Shown here: positions 52,038 to 61,514 of the stretch, in pieces
Position numbering within the stretch: position 1 is the stretch's first letter
Layout: each line of letters begins with the position of its first letter
NCBI GenBank assembly: GCA_013416485.1
Contig: JACCEO010000003.1
Location: 210,938 to 274,937, forward strand
Length of the DNA stretch: 64,000 bases
Direction: 5' to 3'
Origin: Alcaligenaceae bacterium
GTDB taxonomy: Bacteria > Pseudomonadota > Gammaproteobacteria > Burkholderiales > Burkholderiaceae_B
The notes under the pieces: generated by a model
Told to the model about the DNA's origin: nothing
What the model saw: the letters and a program-made list of their open reading frames with translations, nothing else
The model's database searches: none
Made by a program: the position numbers and the translations under genes

Positions 52038-53405
52038 CTACAAGTATTTAGGCACCACACAGCTTTTATGCTCGATGTGGTGTGCGAACTCGTCGCGGAA
52101 ATGTTTGATAAAACTGCGTACCGGCATTGCTGCGGCGTCGCCCAGAGCGCAAATTGTACGCCCCATGATGTTATGTGCCACCGAGTCCAGGACATCCAGA
52201 TCTTCTGGGCGACCTTCACCGTTTTCTATACGATGCACGATTCGGTATAACCAGCCTGTACCTTCACGGCAAGGTGTGCACTGCCCACAGCTTTCTTCGA
52301 AATAGAAGTATGACAAGCGCAGCAATGACTTAACCATGCAGCGGGTTTCGTCCATGACGATCACTGCACCCGACCCCAGCATGGAGCCCGCCTTAGCGAT
52401 GGAATCATAGTCCATCGTGGTTTGCATCATGATGTCGGCTGGCAGTACTGGTGCACTAGAGCCACCAGGAATGACGGCCTTCAGCTTACGACCACCGCGC
52501 ACACCACCTGCTAGTTCTAGCAGTGTACTAAACGGCGTGCCTAGTGGAATTTCGTAGTTACCTGGAAGTTCGACGTCGCCTGAGATGGAGAACAGCTTGG
52601 TACCACCGTTATTGGGCAGGCCCACTTCCAGGTATTCCTGGCCGCTGTTACGGAATATCCAGGGCACTGCGGCAAAGGTTTCGGTGTTATTGATGGTGGT
52701 TGGTTTGCCATACAAACCGAAACTGGCTGGGAAAGGCGGCTTAAAGCGTGGCTCACCTTTTTTACCTTCCAGGGATTCCAGCAAGGCGGTTTCTTCACCA
52801 CAAATGTAGGCGCCATAACCATGAAAGGCATGTAGCTGAAAGCTGAAATCTGAACCTAGAATTTTATCGCCTAAAAACCCTGCGGCGCGAGCCTGTTCCA
52901 AGGCTTCCTCGAAGCGCTCATAGACTTCAAAGATCTCACCGTGGATATAGTTATACCCCGTGTCTATGCCCATAGCAAAAGCGGCGATTGCCATGCCCTC
53001 TATGACCACATGGGGGTTAAACCGTAGGATATCGCGGTCTTTAAATGTGCCTGGCTCGCCTTCGTCCGAGTTGCAGACCAGGTACTTTTGGCCTGGCAAG
53101 CCACGTGGCATAAAGCTCCACTTCAAGCCGGTGGGGAAACCCGCACCACCACGGCCACGCAAGGCCGAAGCTTTCATTTCAGCAATGACGTCATCAGGCG
53201 TCATGCCAGTCGTTAAGATTTTACGTAGGCCTTCGTAGCCACCACGCTTAACGTAGTCTTCCAGGCCCCAGTTTTCACCATCCAGACCAGCAACAATTTG
53301 CGGGTTGATATGACGACCGTGGAAGATCATGCTGCGAGACAAGTCATTGGCCGGATTGGCAAGCAGACCCTGAGACAGGGACTTCAAGACGTCGTTAGCG
53401 CTCAT
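52038..53405 (-). CDS. nuoF: NADH-quinone oxidoreductase subunit F
   Basis: The 455-residue NADH-oxidising subunit. [10 protein letters not shown] (about 84-93) binds FMN and NADH, and C373, C376, C379 and C419 hold the N3 [4Fe-4S] cluster. AGGAG before the ATG at 53405, which overlaps the nuoE stop, supports this start even though it gives about 20 residues more than the common N-terminus ([14 protein letters not shown] begins near residue 28). Confidence 0.97.
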   Translation of the reverse strand: MSANDVLKSLSQGLLANPANDLSRSMIFHGRHINPQIVAGLDGENWGLEDYVKRGGYEGLRKILTTGMTPDDVIAEMKASALRGRGGAGFPTGLKWSFMPRGLPGQKYLVCNSDEGEPGTFKDRDILRFNPHVVIEGMAIAAFAMGIDTGYNYIHGEIFEVYERFEEALEQARAAGFLGDKILGSDFSFQLHAFHGYGAYICGEETALLESLEGKKGEPRFKPPFPASFGLYGKPTTINNTETFAAVPWIFRNSGQEYLEVGLPNNGGTKLFSISGDVELPGNYEIPLGTPFSTLLELAGGVRGGRKLKAVIPGGSSAPVLPADIMMQTTMDYDSIAKAGSMLGSGAVIVMDETRCMVKSLLRLSYFYFEESCGQCTPCREGTGWLYRIVHRIENGEGRPEDLDVLDSVAHNIMGRTICALGDAAAMPVRSFIKHFRDEFAHHIEHKSCVVPKYL

Positions 53406-53896
53406 GCTGAGTCTCCTGCTTTTTTAAGTTCGGTAAGCATGGCGTCTATGCGCTCGGCTTCCATATGTACACACATATGCCTATTGTTAACCAGCATGAC
53501 GGGTGCATCACCGCATGAACCCATGCACTCGCCTTCCGTTAGCGTAAACAGACCATCGGCAGTGGTTTCACTGAAGCCTATGCCTAGCTTTTCTTTTAGG
53601 TATTCAGCCGACTTCACCCCATCGCGTAAAGCACAGGGTAAGTTGGTGCACACAGTAATTTTGTAACGGCCTACAGGCTTGGTGTCGAACATATCGTAGA
53701 AGGAGGCCACTTCCTGCACGGAAATGGCCGGTTCCTGAAGATAATCTGCGATATCACGGATTACTTCAATAGAGACCCAGCCTTGCTCGTCCTGGGCAAT
53801 GGCCAGCGCTGCCATGATGGCTGAGCGCTTTTGGTCGGCAGGGAACTTGGTGAGCTCCTTGTCGATTTTTTTGTAGGCTAATTCGGAAAGCAACAT
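53402..53896 (-). CDS. nuoE: NADH-quinone oxidoreductase subunit E
   Basis: The 164-residue thioredoxin-fold subunit that carries the N1a [2Fe-2S] cluster on C83, C88, C124 and C128. The helical N-terminus (residues 1-75) contacts NuoF. Its stop overlaps the nuoF start by 4 nt; nuoD ends 36 bp upstream of the start. Confidence 0.96.
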   Translation of the reverse strand: MLLSELAYKKIDKELTKFPADQKRSAIMAALAIAQDEQGWVSIEVIRDIADYLQEPAISVQEVASFYDMFDTKPVGRYKITVCTNLPCALRDGVKSAEYLKEKLGIGFSETTADGLFTLTEGECMGSCGDAPVMLVNNRHMCVHMEAERIDAMLTELKKAGDSA

Positions 53897-53932
53897 ATTT
53901 TAAACCCGGTTTTTACCTTAGCTATACGCCGA

Positions 53933-55189
53933 TTAACGGTCAATTTCACCAAACACGATATCTTGTGTGCCGATAATAGTGACGGCATCGGAAATCATGT
54001 GGCCGCGCGACATTTCGTCCAGAGACTGCAAATGAGCAAAACCCGGTGCGCGTATTTTCATGCGGTAAGGCTTGTTGGCGCCATCGGACACCATATAAAT
54101 GCCAAATTCGCCTTTGGGGTGTTCTACGCCGGCGTAAACTTCGCCTGCCGGTACGTGGAAACCTTCAGAAAACAGTTTGAAATGGTGTATGAGGTCTTCC
54201 ATTCCAGTTTTCATTTTCTCGCGTGAGGGCGGTGCAACCTTGTGGTTGTCAGTAATGACAGGCCCTTGGTTATTGCGCAACCATTCTACGCACTGGCGTA
54301 TGATGCGATTGCTTTCGCGCATTTCGGCGATACGCACCAGGTAACGGTCATAGCTGTCACCATTCACGCCTACAGGAATATCAAATTCCAAGCGGTCGTA
54401 GACTTCGTATGGCTGCATACGACGCAAATCCCATTCCACCCCTGAGCCACGCAGCATAGGACCGGTAAAGCCTAAGGCCTTAGCCCGTTCAGGAGTGACG
54501 ATACCAACGTCCACCAGACGCTGTTTCCAGATACGGTTATCTGTTAGCAGGGTTTCGTATTCGTCCACACAGTTAGGGAAACGATTGGTGAAGTCTTCGA
54601 TGAAGTCCAGCAAGGAGCCCGAACGGGCTTCGTTCATGGCGCGTACTTCTTTTTCGCCACGGTACTTACTGGTTTCGCCATAAATAGGCATAGCGTCAGG
54701 CAAATCGCGATAAACGCCGCCAGGGCGGTAGTACGCCGCGTGCATACGAGCACCTGAAACTGCTTCGTAGCAGTCCATCAGGTCTTCGCGTTCGCGGAAT
54801 GCGTACAAGAACACTGCCATAGCACCTACGTCCAGTGCGTGTGCACCCAAGGACATAAGGTGATTCAGCAAACGTGTGATTTCGTCGAACATAACGCGTA
54901 TGTACTGAGCACGCAAAGGCACTTCCAAACCCAGTAGTTTTTCCACTGCCAGTACGTAGGCATGTTCATTACACATCATGGACACGTAGTCCAGCCTATC
55001 CATATATGGCAGGGTTTGCAGATAGGTTTTGTGTTCGGCCAGTTTTTCAGTTGCGCGATGCAACAAGCCAATATGCGGGTCAGCACGTTGTATAACTTCG
55101 CCGTTCAATTCCAGCACCAGACGCAAAACGCCGTGAGCTGCCGGGTGTTGAGGCCCAAAGTTCAGAGTGTAGTTTTTAATATCAGCCAT
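53933..55189 (-). CDS. nuoD: NADH-quinone oxidoreductase subunit D
   Basis: The 418-residue 49 kDa-type subunit that forms the quinone-binding cavity with NuoB. It begins [18 protein letters not shown] with the conserved histidines of the quinone pocket (residues about 6-23), and ends with the family motif near [18 protein letters not shown]. NuoC and NuoD are separate genes here, not fused as in enterobacteria. Confidence 0.97.
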   Translation of the reverse strand: MADIKNYTLNFGPQHPAAHGVLRLVLELNGEVIQRADPHIGLLHRATEKLAEHKTYLQTLPYMDRLDYVSMMCNEHAYVLAVEKLLGLEVPLRAQYIRVMFDEITRLLNHLMSLGAHALDVGAMAVFLYAFREREDLMDCYEAVSGARMHAAYYRPGGVYRDLPDAMPIYGETSKYRGEKEVRAMNEARSGSLLDFIEDFTNRFPNCVDEYETLLTDNRIWKQRLVDVGIVTPERAKALGFTGPMLRGSGVEWDLRRMQPYEVYDRLEFDIPVGVNGDSYDRYLVRIAEMRESNRIIRQCVEWLRNNQGPVITDNHKVAPPSREKMKTGMEDLIHHFKLFSEGFHVPAGEVYAGVEHPKGEFGIYMVSDGANKPYRMKIRAPGFAHLQSLDEMSRGHMISDAVTIIGTQDIVFGEIDR

Positions 55190-55192
55190 GTT

Positions 55193-55804
55193 TTAGCGCC
55201 CTGCTCCGTAACCTTCTTCACGCACAACACGCGGCGTAATTTCGCGCGGCTCTATAGTGACAGGCTGGTAAATAACCCGCTGCTGTTCAGTGTCGTAACG
55301 CATTTCCACATAACCGGACAGCGGGAAGTCCTTGCGGAACGGATGACCAATAAACCCGTAGTCAGTCAAAATGCGGCGTAGATCTGGATGGCCATCGAAA
55401 ACGACGCCATACAGGTCAAAGGCTTCGCGTTCGAACCAGTTAGTGGTGGGCCAGACATCGACCAGAGTAGGAATAATGGGGAATTCGTCATCGGGAACAA
55501 AAACCCGTACACGCAAGCGCCAATTATGTTGCACAGACAGCAAATGCAGCACAACCGCAAAACGATGCGGGTGCAAACCAGGCCCTGCTGTATATGTAGG
55601 TTCCCCCCAGGCGGAGTAGTCTATGCCGCAGAGATCTATACAGGTATCAAACCCTAAAGACACGTGATCGCGTAAAGCCGTACAGGTATCCACCCACGCT
55701 TCGGCGGGAACTTCTAAAGTCAGTTCATCCAGCGCGAGTTTTAGGGAGGCGGTTTCACCCAGTACAGCCAATAAATTAGTGTGTAGCGTTTCTAGCCGAG
55801 TCAT
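55193..55804 (-). CDS. nuoC: NADH-quinone oxidoreductase subunit C
   Basis: The 203-residue 30 kDa-type subunit of the peripheral arm. It has the [29 protein letters not shown] signature (in parts, about residues 121-150). It stops 3 bp before nuoD and has a separate start with the normal betaproteobacterial N-terminus. Confidence 0.96.
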   Translation of the reverse strand: MTRLETLHTNLLAVLGETASLKLALDELTLEVPAEAWVDTCTALRDHVSLGFDTCIDLCGIDYSAWGEPTYTAGPGLHPHRFAVVLHLLSVQHNWRLRVRVFVPDDEFPIIPTLVDVWPTTNWFEREAFDLYGVVFDGHPDLRRILTDYGFIGHPFRKDFPLSGYVEMRYDTEQQRVIYQPVTIEPREITPRVVREEGYGAGR

Positions 55805-55845
55805 ATCAGATGCAGTTCAACGTTAAAAGCACGAGCCACTTGGGC

Positions 55846-56322
55846 TTAGCGCGCTATGGTGTTCGTTAAGCGGATTTTGTTCTGCATTTGCAGAAGACCG
55901 TAGACCAAGGCCTCGGCAGTGGGAGGACAGCCCGGCACATACACATCCACTGGGACTATACGATCACAACCACGCACCACCGAATACGAATAATGGTAAT
56001 AGCCACCACCGTTCGCACAGGAGCCCATAGATACGACCCAGCGAGGTTCAGGCATTTGGTCGTAGACTTTACGCAAGGCTGGTGCCATTTTATTGCACAG
56101 TGTGCCTGCCACTATCATCAAGTCAGACTGACGTGGTGTGGGGCGGAAAATAATACCAAACTGGTCCAGGTCATAGCGGGCTGCACCCGCATGCATCATT
56201 TCCACCGCGCAACACGCCAGGCCAAACGTAACCGGCCACAAAGAGCCCGTTTTAGCCCAGTTGAGGAACTTGTCCGCACTGGTCGTGATGAAACCTTCTT
56301 TCATAATACCGTCGAGAGCCAT
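55846..56322 (-). CDS. nuoB: NADH-quinone oxidoreductase subunit B
   Basis: The 158-residue PSST-type subunit that holds cluster N2, the last iron-sulfur centre before quinone, with ligands C37, C38, C102 and C132. The start at 56322 ([11 protein letters not shown]) is family-like; an in-frame start at 56352 adds basic residues that are not. Located 60 bp after nuoA. Confidence 0.96.
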   Translation of the reverse strand: MALDGIMKEGFITTSADKFLNWAKTGSLWPVTFGLACCAVEMMHAGAARYDLDQFGIIFRPTPRQSDLMIVAGTLCNKMAPALRKVYDQMPEPRWVVSMGSCANGGGYYHYSYSVVRGCDRIVPVDVYVPGCPPTAEALVYGLLQMQNKIRLTNTIAR

Positions 56323-56382
56323 AATTTTACCTATTTGCCCTTGTCGCCGCATACCAGGCAGACAACAGGCGGATATAAGGGG

Positions 56383-56742
56383 TTATTCCCAGTTGAGCGC
56401 GCCTTTTTTCCACTCGTAGATGAAACCTACGGTCAGAATGCCCAAAAAGACCAGCATCGTCCAGAAACCCACCATACCAACTACGCCATTTGCCATGGCC
56501 CAGGGGAATAAGAAGGCAATTTCCAGATCGAACATAATAAATAAAATGGCAATAAGGTAATAGCGCACATCAAACTTCATGCGTGAATCGCTAAATGCCT
56601 CGAAGCCGCACTCGAAGGGTGATAATTTTTCGGCATAAGGCTTATGCGGCCCTAGCAAGCGCCCTGCTGTCAACAGCGCAAAACCAACAACGGTGCCAAA
56701 GATAATGAACAGCATAACGGGAAAGTACTGTTGCAAATTCAT
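56383..56742 (-). CDS. nuoA: NADH-quinone oxidoreductase subunit A
   Basis: The 119-residue first subunit of the operon, with three transmembrane helices and the [39 protein letters not shown] signature (in parts, about 38-75), including the cysteine in the flexible loop. [12 protein letters not shown] at 56742 is chosen over 56817, which adds 25 unrelated residues. Confidence 0.95.
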   Translation of the reverse strand: MNLQQYFPVMLFIIFGTVVGFALLTAGRLLGPHKPYAEKLSPFECGFEAFSDSRMKFDVRYYLIAILFIMFDLEIAFLFPWAMANGVVGMVGFWTMLVFLGILTVGFIYEWKKGALNWE

Positions 56743-56776
56743 GCGATGCATCCAAACACGGTAAGTAAACTTCTGG

Positions 56777-56782
56777 ATTGTA
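56777..56782 (-). promoter_or_regulatory. Possible -10 box of the nuo operon
   Basis: TACAAT on the minus strand lies 34 nt before the nuoA ATG. The -35 region 17 bp upstream (TTCGAT) is a weak match. Offered because a 14-gene operon needs a promoter here and this is the best candidate in the 140 bp gap. Confidence 0.25.
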
Positions 56783-56864
56783 GCATTTTGACAAGGCACA
56801 TCGAAGCACCGAACCAAGCAGGCTTTACAGACGACAGACTCAAATTAATTAAAACTCAGGTAAC

Positions 56865-56879
56865 CCTTGCTATGCAAGG
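56865..56879. repeat. Small hairpin after the GST-like gene
   Basis: CCTTGC and GCAAGG with a 3 nt loop lie just after the stop of the GST-like gene. No T run follows in the direction of that gene, so termination here is doubtful; it could be an mRNA end-stabiliser. Confidence 0.3.
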
Positions 56880-56882
56880 CTT

Positions 56883-57557
56883 TTAAGGAAACAAAACCCT
56901 AGGCATTCCCTGGTGCCAGGCAGGGTATTTTTCCATGATCTGGTTAAATAAAGACAGGTTTAAAAACTCCGCCAACCACGCATGCAGCGCAGGCCAAGGC
57001 TGAGCAGCAAACCAGTCCTTGTCAGTATGGGCATACTGCCTGACAAACGGCGCTATGGCCAAGTCTGCCAACATCAATGTCGAACCAAACAAATAACCAC
57101 CCTGAAGACGCGGCTCAAGCTCTGTTAACAACCACTGTGCCGCCGCATCGCGGTCGTTTTCGCCTGTAACCAAGTCATAGCGTTGCGGATATTTATAACG
57201 ATCCAAATGCCTCTTGAAGACGTTATCGCATTGCTCTATCAAGTCAAGCATGGACGTCAATACCGGATTGGAAGTCTGGTCACTACCTGCGCTTTCAGCA
57301 CCCAACAAACCCAGTGGGTCATTACGCTGCAATGCCCACAACATGATATCCAGGCTTTCGTCGATAACCTGATCACCAGCCACCAACACCGGCACTGTCG
57401 CCTTAGGTGACGCTTCCAGCATTTCCTGTGGCTTGTTGCGCAATACCACCTCGCGCAGTTGACAGGCTTGCTGGCTGGCCGCTATTGCCAAGCGCGCACG
57501 CATAGCATATGGGCAACGGCGGAAGGAATATAAAATAGGTAAGGTATCCATAGACAT
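56883..57557 (-). CDS. Glutathione S-transferase family protein
   Basis: A 224-residue protein with a thioredoxin-like N-terminal domain (LYSFRRCPYAMRARLAI, ATVPVLV cis-proline, DESLDIMLW) and an all-helical C-terminal domain. The CPYA motif resembles glutaredoxin-like or omega/beta-type GSTs, where the cysteine is the active residue. Substrate unknown. It is followed by the nuo operon and preceded by trhO 21 bp away, with which it may be cotranscribed. Confidence 0.88.
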   Translation of the reverse strand: MSMDTLPILYSFRRCPYAMRARLAIAASQQACQLREVVLRNKPQEMLEASPKATVPVLVAGDQVIDESLDIMLWALQRNDPLGLLGAESAGSDQTSNPVLTSMLDLIEQCDNVFKRHLDRYKYPQRYDLVTGENDRDAAAQWLLTELEPRLQGGYLFGSTLMLADLAIAPFVRQYAHTDKDWFAAQPWPALHAWLAEFLNLSLFNQIMEKYPAWHQGMPRVLFP

Positions 57558-57578
57558 AGCTTTGGTTTTACCACACCC

Positions 57579-58595
57579 TTACTTAGTGGCTTTGTCCTTG
57601 GCCGCCTGCTTCGCCAACGCTTTGGCGCGCAGTGCATCCTGACGGGCCTTATACGCCATTTTTTTGACCTCTACACGCTCGCCTATATGCTTTTCATCAC
57701 GCTGACGGGCCAGTTCTATTTGATGCTGGCGATCAATGAAGCGCTGTTTTTGTTCTGGCGTGTGCTGATCATGGCAATGCGGGCAGCTAACCCCTTCAAC
57801 AAAGTGCTCTGACAGCTTATCTTGCAAACTTAAGGGCAAGCGACAAGCACGGCATAATTCGTAGTTGCCCGGCACCAATCCGTGCTTGACTGAGACCCGC
57901 TCATCAAAAACAAAACAATCACCATCCCAAAGGCTATCTGCCTCGTCTACGGTTTCTAGATACTTGAGTATGCCGCCGTCCAGGTGATACACCTGATCAA
58001 ACCCCTGGGAACGCAAATAGGCTGTAGATTTTTCGCATCGTATGCCGCCGGTACAGAACATCGCGACCTTAGATTTATTATGCAAAGCACCACCAGGTAG
58101 CGACTGATCTTGCACCCATTGCGGGAACTCAGTGAAGCTGTTGGTATGAGGGTTGATGGCATGCGCAAACGTGCCTATGGCAACCTCGTAATCATTGCGG
58201 GTATCAACCACCACCACATCCGGGTCGTCTATCAGCTGATTCCACTCTGTGGGTTTGACATAGGTGCCGGCCATAGTACGCGCATGCACATTAGGTACAC
58301 CCATAGTGACAATCTCACGCTTTAACTTGACCTTCATACGGTAAAACGGCATTTCAGGCGCCCAGGATGCCTTGTGCTCGAGTTCGGCCAGCCGCGCGTC
58401 GCTACGTAAATAATCCAACACAGCTTGCACCCCTGCTTCGGGCCCGGCAATGGTGCCGTTAATGCCTTCTTCGGCTAACAATAGCGTACCTTTGACCTGA
58501 TGCGCTTCGCAGCACGCCAGCAAAGGCGCTTGCATCGCCTGATAATCCGCCAAGGTAACAAATTTGTATAACGCAGCAACTAAATAACGGGCCAT
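57579..58595 (-). CDS. trhO: tRNA uridine(34) hydroxylase TrhO (rhodanese-domain)
   Basis: TrhO uses oxygen to make 5-hydroxyuridine at the wobble position of some tRNAs. The 338-residue protein has an N-terminal acylphosphatase-like domain (about 1-95), a rhodanese domain (about 120-220) with the active cysteine C181 in CTGGIRCEKS, and a C-terminal zinc-finger-like region with CRACRLPL and CPHCHDQH pairs followed by a lysine-rich tail. MARYLVAALYKF at 58595 is preferred over 58607. Confidence 0.93.
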   Translation of the reverse strand: MARYLVAALYKFVTLADYQAMQAPLLACCEAHQVKGTLLLAEEGINGTIAGPEAGVQAVLDYLRSDARLAELEHKASWAPEMPFYRMKVKLKREIVTMGVPNVHARTMAGTYVKPTEWNQLIDDPDVVVVDTRNDYEVAIGTFAHAINPHTNSFTEFPQWVQDQSLPGGALHNKSKVAMFCTGGIRCEKSTAYLRSQGFDQVYHLDGGILKYLETVDEADSLWDGDCFVFDERVSVKHGLVPGNYELCRACRLPLSLQDKLSEHFVEGVSCPHCHDQHTPEQKQRFIDRQHQIELARQRDEKHIGERVEVKKMAYKARQDALRAKALAKQAAKDKATK

Positions 58596-58759
58596 ATCCC
58601 TGATCAACCAAAGGTATCGTAGAAAACACCAAGGATTTTACCCGTAAACCCACACTAACCCCGCATGCCTTACCCAAGCATGCTTGATAGCCATCAAAAC
58701 AAAGTCAATTTTTAACCGTATACTTTTTGAGCTGACAATTCATCTTACTAAGGAAAACA

Positions 58760-59203
58760 ATGACAACACGCCTAGGGCCCGATACTCGCCAGACCTACAA
58801 ACACTACACCGATATCAGTACACGCTGGATGGACAATGACTGCTACGGCCATGTGAATAATGTCATCTACTATTCCTGGTTTGATACTGCAGTGAACGGT
58901 ATGCTGCTTGCCCAGAAAATAGCAGGAGCCGCCTCACCTGAAGCCATCGCCCTGGTCGTGAAGACAGGATGTGAGTATTTTGAATCAGTATCGTTTCCAC
59001 AACCGGTGGAAATAGGCCTTAGGGTGATCAAACTGGGCTCAAGTAGCGCCACCTACGAACTAGGTGTATTCACCCCTGACCAGCCCCTTTGCCATGCTCG
59101 TGGCACGTTCGTCCATGTCTATGTTGATCCGGCCACTCGGCGCCCTATCCAGATACCACAGCGTCATCGCGAAGTGCTAAACCAATACCTTACCCTTGAA
59201 TGA
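58760..59203 (+). CDS. Hotdog-fold acyl-CoA thioesterase (4-hydroxybenzoyl-CoA thioesterase-like)
   Basis: A 147-residue single hotdog protein. It has the WMDNDCYGHVNNVIYYSWFD motif (residues about 23-42) with the catalytic aspartate and the GHVNN turn of YbgC/4HBT-type thioesterases. AAGGAAAAC lies before the ATG. The physiological acyl-CoA is unknown. Confidence 0.88.
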   Translation: MTTRLGPDTRQTYKHYTDISTRWMDNDCYGHVNNVIYYSWFDTAVNGMLLAQKIAGAASPEAIALVVKTGCEYFESVSFPQPVEIGLRVIKLGSSSATYELGVFTPDQPLCHARGTFVHVYVDPATRRPIQIPQRHREVLNQYLTLE

Positions 59204-59256
59204 CTAGGGTAGTGAACTAGGTAAAGATTGGGGGCGAACCGCCGTAAACTGGTAAA

Positions 59257-59271
59257 GGGCCCGCCGGGCCC
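59257..59271. repeat. GC-rich palindrome before the coiled-coil gene
   Basis: GGGCCC (59257-59262), loop GCC, GGGCCC (59266-59271) form a very stable short hairpin 54 bp after the thioesterase stop and 35 bp before the next start. No T run follows, so it is not a classical terminator. Confidence 0.4.
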
Positions 59272-59305
59272 AACCAATTAGCCTGCTTTCCAACCGGAGT
59301 TCTCC

Positions 59306-59767
59306 ATGACCCCGCTCGAAATGCTTACCCCTGTCGTACACCCTACTGCCGCTTTTACGCAGGCCGAACGTCAGGCTGATCCCGATAAAACGCACGCCAC
59401 CCCGCCATCTTCCACCAGGGTCTCTATCTCTGCTCCTGGGCAAACCTTATCGAAAGCTGGCGGAACCAACAACCGCTATCAAGATATTGATGACAGTGAC
59501 TTACCTGATGTCATCAAGCATCTATTACGAATGATTCGTGATCTACGCCAAGCACTAAATAAACTGGCACAAGAACTGCAACAAATTCAAGCTGACAGTA
59601 GCATATCGGCTGAAGCCAAACGAACTCGCCTATTGCAAGTACAGGCACAAATGTCTGCTGTTAACGGCTCTTTAATGCAAGCCACCCAGAAACTGGCCAG
59701 CATGATCCGTGACTCGAACTTAGATAGCGCTCAGCAAATGACAGCGGGACATCTGGCGCTGCGCTAG
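59306..59767 (+). CDS. Uncharacterised protein with coiled coil
   Basis: A 153-residue protein I do not recognise as a named family. Residues 1-60 are proline/threonine/serine-rich and probably disordered. Residues about 68-140 form one or two long helices with heptad-like leucine and isoleucine spacing (IKHLLRMIRDLRQALNKLAQ, then further), pointing to a coiled coil. There is no signal peptide or membrane helix. CGGAG lies 8 nt before the ATG. It converges with the siderophore ATPase gene, 32 bp apart. Confidence 0.7.
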   Translation: MTPLEMLTPVVHPTAAFTQAERQADPDKTHATPPSSTRVSISAPGQTLSKAGGTNNRYQDIDDSDLPDVIKHLLRMIRDLRQALNKLAQELQQIQADSSISAEAKRTRLLQVQAQMSAVNGSLMQATQKLASMIRDSNLDSAQQMTAGHLALR

Positions 59768-59799
59768 AGCGATTGCAACTTGAGTCGGTTAGCCCACAA

Positions 59800-60558
59800 C
59801 TAACGGAAATAGATGCAAATACGTTGCCCATTTATTTCATGTACTTGCATGGGAATCGCATAAAGCTCAGTAAGCACATCGCTACAGATAATTTCTTCAG
59901 GTGTACCTTGGTAAGCCAATTGGCCACGACGCATGGAAATGATATGGTCCGCATAACACGAAGCAAAGTTGATATCGTGCAGTACCACGACCACGGTTTT
60001 ACCTTTGTCATCGGCAGCGCGACGTAACAACTGCATCATGCCTACTGCATGCTGCATATCAATATTATTCAACGGCTCATCAAGTAGTACATAGTCCGTA
60101 TCTTGGCACATAACCATAGCCACATAGGCTCTTTGGCGCTGCCCACCTGACAACTCATCTAGATGACGATGCTGATACTCTTCCAACCCCAAATAGTGAA
60201 TAGCATCATTAATATGCTCTTGGTCTTCAGCCGTTAAACGCCCCGAAGTATGAGGAAAACGACCAAAGGCAACTAGGTCTCGTACGCTTAATCTTAGGGT
60301 AGATTCATTATGCTGACGAAGTATAGATAAACGTTTAGCTAACTCAGAGCTTGGCGTGCGCGTCACATCTAAACCATCAATGATGACACTGCCTGCGCTC
60401 ATGGGTGTGAGACGACTGATCATGGATAGCAGCGTAGATTTACCTGCTCCGTTAGGGCCAATAATAGCAGTCAGCCCACCTTTATAAATTTCTACACTAA
60501 CCCCATCAACAACCAAGACATCTTGATATTTTTTACTCAACCCATGAGTCGTAATCAT
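59800..60558 (-). CDS. Ferric-siderophore ABC transporter ATPase
   Basis: A 252-residue FecE/CeuD-like ATPase: Walker [10 protein letters not shown] (about 34-42), Q-loop LRQHN, signature LSGGQRQRAYVAM, Walker B YVLLDEPLNN and the switch histidine in VVVLHDINFA. It powers import of ferric siderophore through the two permeases upstream. The gene overlaps the second permease gene by 4 nt and ends the operon. Confidence 0.92.
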   Translation of the reverse strand: MITTHGLSKKYQDVLVVDGVSVEIYKGGLTAIIGPNGAGKSTLLSMISRLTPMSAGSVIIDGLDVTRTPSSELAKRLSILRQHNESTLRLSVRDLVAFGRFPHTSGRLTAEDQEHINDAIHYLGLEEYQHRHLDELSGGQRQRAYVAMVMCQDTDYVLLDEPLNNIDMQHAVGMMQLLRRAADDKGKTVVVVLHDINFASCYADHIISMRRGQLAYQGTPEEIICSDVLTELYAIPMQVHEINGQRICIYFR

Positions 60559-61514
60559 TGTTTAATTCCACGCAACAACAACACAATAAATAACATTCCA
60601 CCACATAGCTCTATCACCATCGCTAGCGGCAGGCTTGAGTTTAGTAACTGCCCGAAGAGCACTTGACCACCCACCAAACAAACAATTCCAGCCAATATAC
60701 TAGTAGGTAGAGTCCAGCGATGTAAGTGCGTGCCAGTTAACCAGTAAGCGAGATTGGCCGTGAGCAAACCAAAAAACAGCATAGGGCCTACGAGCGCTGT
60801 GCTAATGGAGATCAATACACTAATAGCAACCATCAATAAGGTGATGGTTTTGCGGTAGGGTATGCCTAGATTGATGGCAACATCGCGGCCTAAACTGAGC
60901 ACATCTAAAGAGCGACGAAAGCCAAACACAAAAATACTGCACAAGGCTGTTCCCACTAAACCCAGCCATAGCAGCTTTAGATTAATACGATTGAAATTAG
61001 CGATGCCACTGCCTTGCTGTATTGAGAACTCGCTAGGGTCTACAAGACGTTGAAGTACGTCAGCCAGCTCACGAAACAAGATGCCTCCAACCATACCCAA
61101 TAAAATCAGTACATGCAGCCCACGTACGGAGTTGTTAAAGAGTAAGTGAAACAGCAGAAGTGCTATTGCAACCATGACGATCACTTCTACAATAAAGCGT
61201 AGCTCTGGCGACCAGCTTATAAGGTGCTGACTTTTCCACAGTAGCAAAGCCAATGCATGCACCAACACATACAGCACATCAAAACCCATTAACGAGGGCG
61301 TTAAGATACGGCTATGAGTAATGGTCTGGAATGTCACTGTGGCTAAGCCCATAGCAATGGCAACCAATAGCATAGCCAGTAGACGGCTGCCACGGTGCTG
61401 CATAATAAAGGCCCAGTCACTTTGTACATTTAAAGTCATAAAGCCTACTATGCTAAGCAGTGCTAACAGTGCAGTGAGGCTAAAGAGCAGTACGCCACGT
61501 TGATTTAAGCCCAT
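60555..61514 (-). CDS. Ferric-siderophore ABC transporter permease (second)
   Basis: A 319-residue FecCD-type permease with about nine hydrophobic helices. The LGRDVAINLGIPYRKTITLLM coupling-region motif (about 213-233, in parts) and VGPMLFFGLLTANLAYW segment are family hallmarks. It begins 10 nt before the end of the first permease gene. It resembles the CeuC/FatC/VctG group, which import catechol siderophores or enterobactin-type breakdown products, but the ligand cannot be read from sequence. Confidence 0.9.
   Translation of the reverse strand: MGLNQRGVLLFSLTALLALLSIVGFMTLNVQSDWAFIMQHRGSRLLAMLLVAIAMGLATVTFQTITHSRILTPSLMGFDVLYVLVHALALLLWKSQHLISWSPELRFIVEVIVMVAIALLLFHLLFNNSVRGLHVLILLGMVGGILFRELADVLQRLVDPSEFSIQQGSGIANFNRINLKLLWLGLVGTALCSIFVFGFRRSLDVLSLGRDVAINLGIPYRKTITLLMVAISVLISISTALVGPMLFFGLLTANLAYWLTGTHLHRWTLPTSILAGIVCLVGGQVLFGQLLNSSLPLAMVIELCGGMLFIVLLLRGIKQ

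Noticed and set aside
55888..56511. 207-residue plus-strand open frame across nuoB and nuoA
   Set aside because: Antisense to two well-conserved complex I genes, with histidine/threonine-rich non-family composition; a shadow of their codon use.
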